DNA from: Hyphomicrobium sp.
GTDB taxonomy: Bacteria > Pseudomonadota > Alphaproteobacteria > Rhizobiales > Hyphomicrobiaceae
Length of the DNA: 64,000 nt
Direction of reading: 5' to 3'
Assembly (NCBI GenBank): GCA_022844105.1
Contig: JALHMJ010000002.1
Coordinates: forward strand, 169,826 to 233,825
Shown: positions 63,646 to 64,000 of the stretch, piece after piece
Layout: the number at the start of each line of letters is the position of its first letter
How positions within the stretch are numbered: the stretch's first letter is position 1
Translations under genes and position numbers: made by a program
Notes under the pieces: model-generated
Told to the model about the DNA's origin: nothing
Databases searched by the model: none
The model's input: only the letters and a program-made list of their open reading frames with translations

Positions 63646-64000
63646 TCCCGGGCCTTGTGCCCAGGGGTAAGCAGTGAACTGCCCCCCACCAACGTCATCC
63701 CGGCGCGCGGAGCGAAGCGAAGCCGGCCGGGACCCAGACAAGTCTCAGCGAGACGACTTTTTCAGGATCGCCCACGAGCGTGGACGCAACCGCGACGGAC
63801 CCGCCGCTCATCGTTGACTGGGTCCCGGCCTTCGCCGGGATGACGTCAGCGGAATGGGCGAGACCGTGCGCACCCCCACCGCTGTCATCCCGGGCCTTGT
63901 GCCCGGGGGTAAGCAGTGAACTGCCCCTCCACCAACGTCATCCCGGCGCGCGGAGCGAAGCGGAGCCGGCCGGGACCCAGACAAGTCTCAGCGAGACGAC
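63646..64000. repeat. 242-bp-period repeat carrying REP-type sequences, two copies to the window edge
   Basis: 63646-63757 and 63888-64000 are nearly identical (TCCCGGGCCTTGTGCCC start, AGCGAGACGAC end; one base indel). Between them lies TGGGTCCCGGCCTTCGCCGG, an inverted partner of the CCCGGC motif. No gene is seen in 63620-64000. The array continues past the window. Confidence 0.75.

Overview
The window looks like the chromosome of an alphaproteobacterium of the order Hyphomicrobiales (Rhizobiales), possibly close to Hyphomicrobium. Supporting signs are high GC, a C4-type hemA, an NDUFA12 accessory subunit of complex I, the order nrdR-ribD-ribE-ribB(X)-ribH-nusB-thiL, a B12-dependent ribonucleotide reductase, an LdtR-like regulator, and a LapD/MoxY-type sensor kinase beside a DUF3280 gene, which hints at methylotrophy. 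The taxonomy is inferred from gene content and no tree was built.

The window has two halves. Positions 1-40 kb are accessory-like: metal and stress functions, many small secreted proteins, duplicated and broken genes, and restriction or phage-like remnants. Positions 40.8-63 kb are dense core chromosome: cell wall, riboflavin, thiamine, serine/glycine, heme, respiration and DNA precursors. The ends of the core are marked by REP-like palindromes and a 242-bp repeat at 63.6-64 kb.

Region by region. 0.3-1.5 kb: two secreted proteins with cysteine-rich CNPCAAKK repeats, one fused to a c-type cytochrome. 1.8-4.5 kb: DUF547, DUF3179 and DUF3047 genes. 4.4-8.8 kb (minus): a bufferin-type RiPP cluster (DUF2282 precursor, Gly/Tyr/His-rich protein, MNIO/DUF692 enzyme, DUF2063 partner, DoxX, papain-like hydrolase). 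8.9-12.6 kb (minus): acetoacetate decarboxylase, 3-hydroxybutyrate dehydrogenase, patatin and a YeeE/YedE transporter. 12.7-18.8 kb: small secreted proteins, two CBS proteins, an AhpD-like protein with a duplicated remnant, and a patatin lipoprotein. 19.1-20.4 kb: an ECF sigma factor and its NrsF-type anti-sigma factor. 20.6-27.9 kb: ArsM, ArsR, a thioredoxin/CcdA set and a PstSCAB transporter. 27.9-31.5 kb: glycosyltransferases, a 47-residue secreted protein and a rhodanese. 31.5-36.3 kb: restriction/methylation and phage-like genes, including a chimeric pseudogene. 36.8-40.2 kb: a two-component system, DUF3280 and one unknown gene.

The main result is a regulatory pattern. A bipartite motif, GTAACC, 15-16 bp, CGAA, precedes the two CNPCAAKK genes, the bufferin precursor, the MNIO operon and a 47-residue secreted protein. 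Near-matches precede four or more other small secreted or membrane genes. It resembles the promoter I recall for the Caulobacter SigF (EcfF)-NrsF system, and a matching sigma/anti-sigma pair lies at 19.1-20.4 kb. I infer one envelope metal/thiol-stress regulon that joins the bufferin machinery to an uncharacterised family of cysteine-repeat proteins. A second regulatory link is NrdR (47.7 kb) with a pair of NrdR-box-like sites 33 bp apart upstream of nrdJ (58.9 kb).
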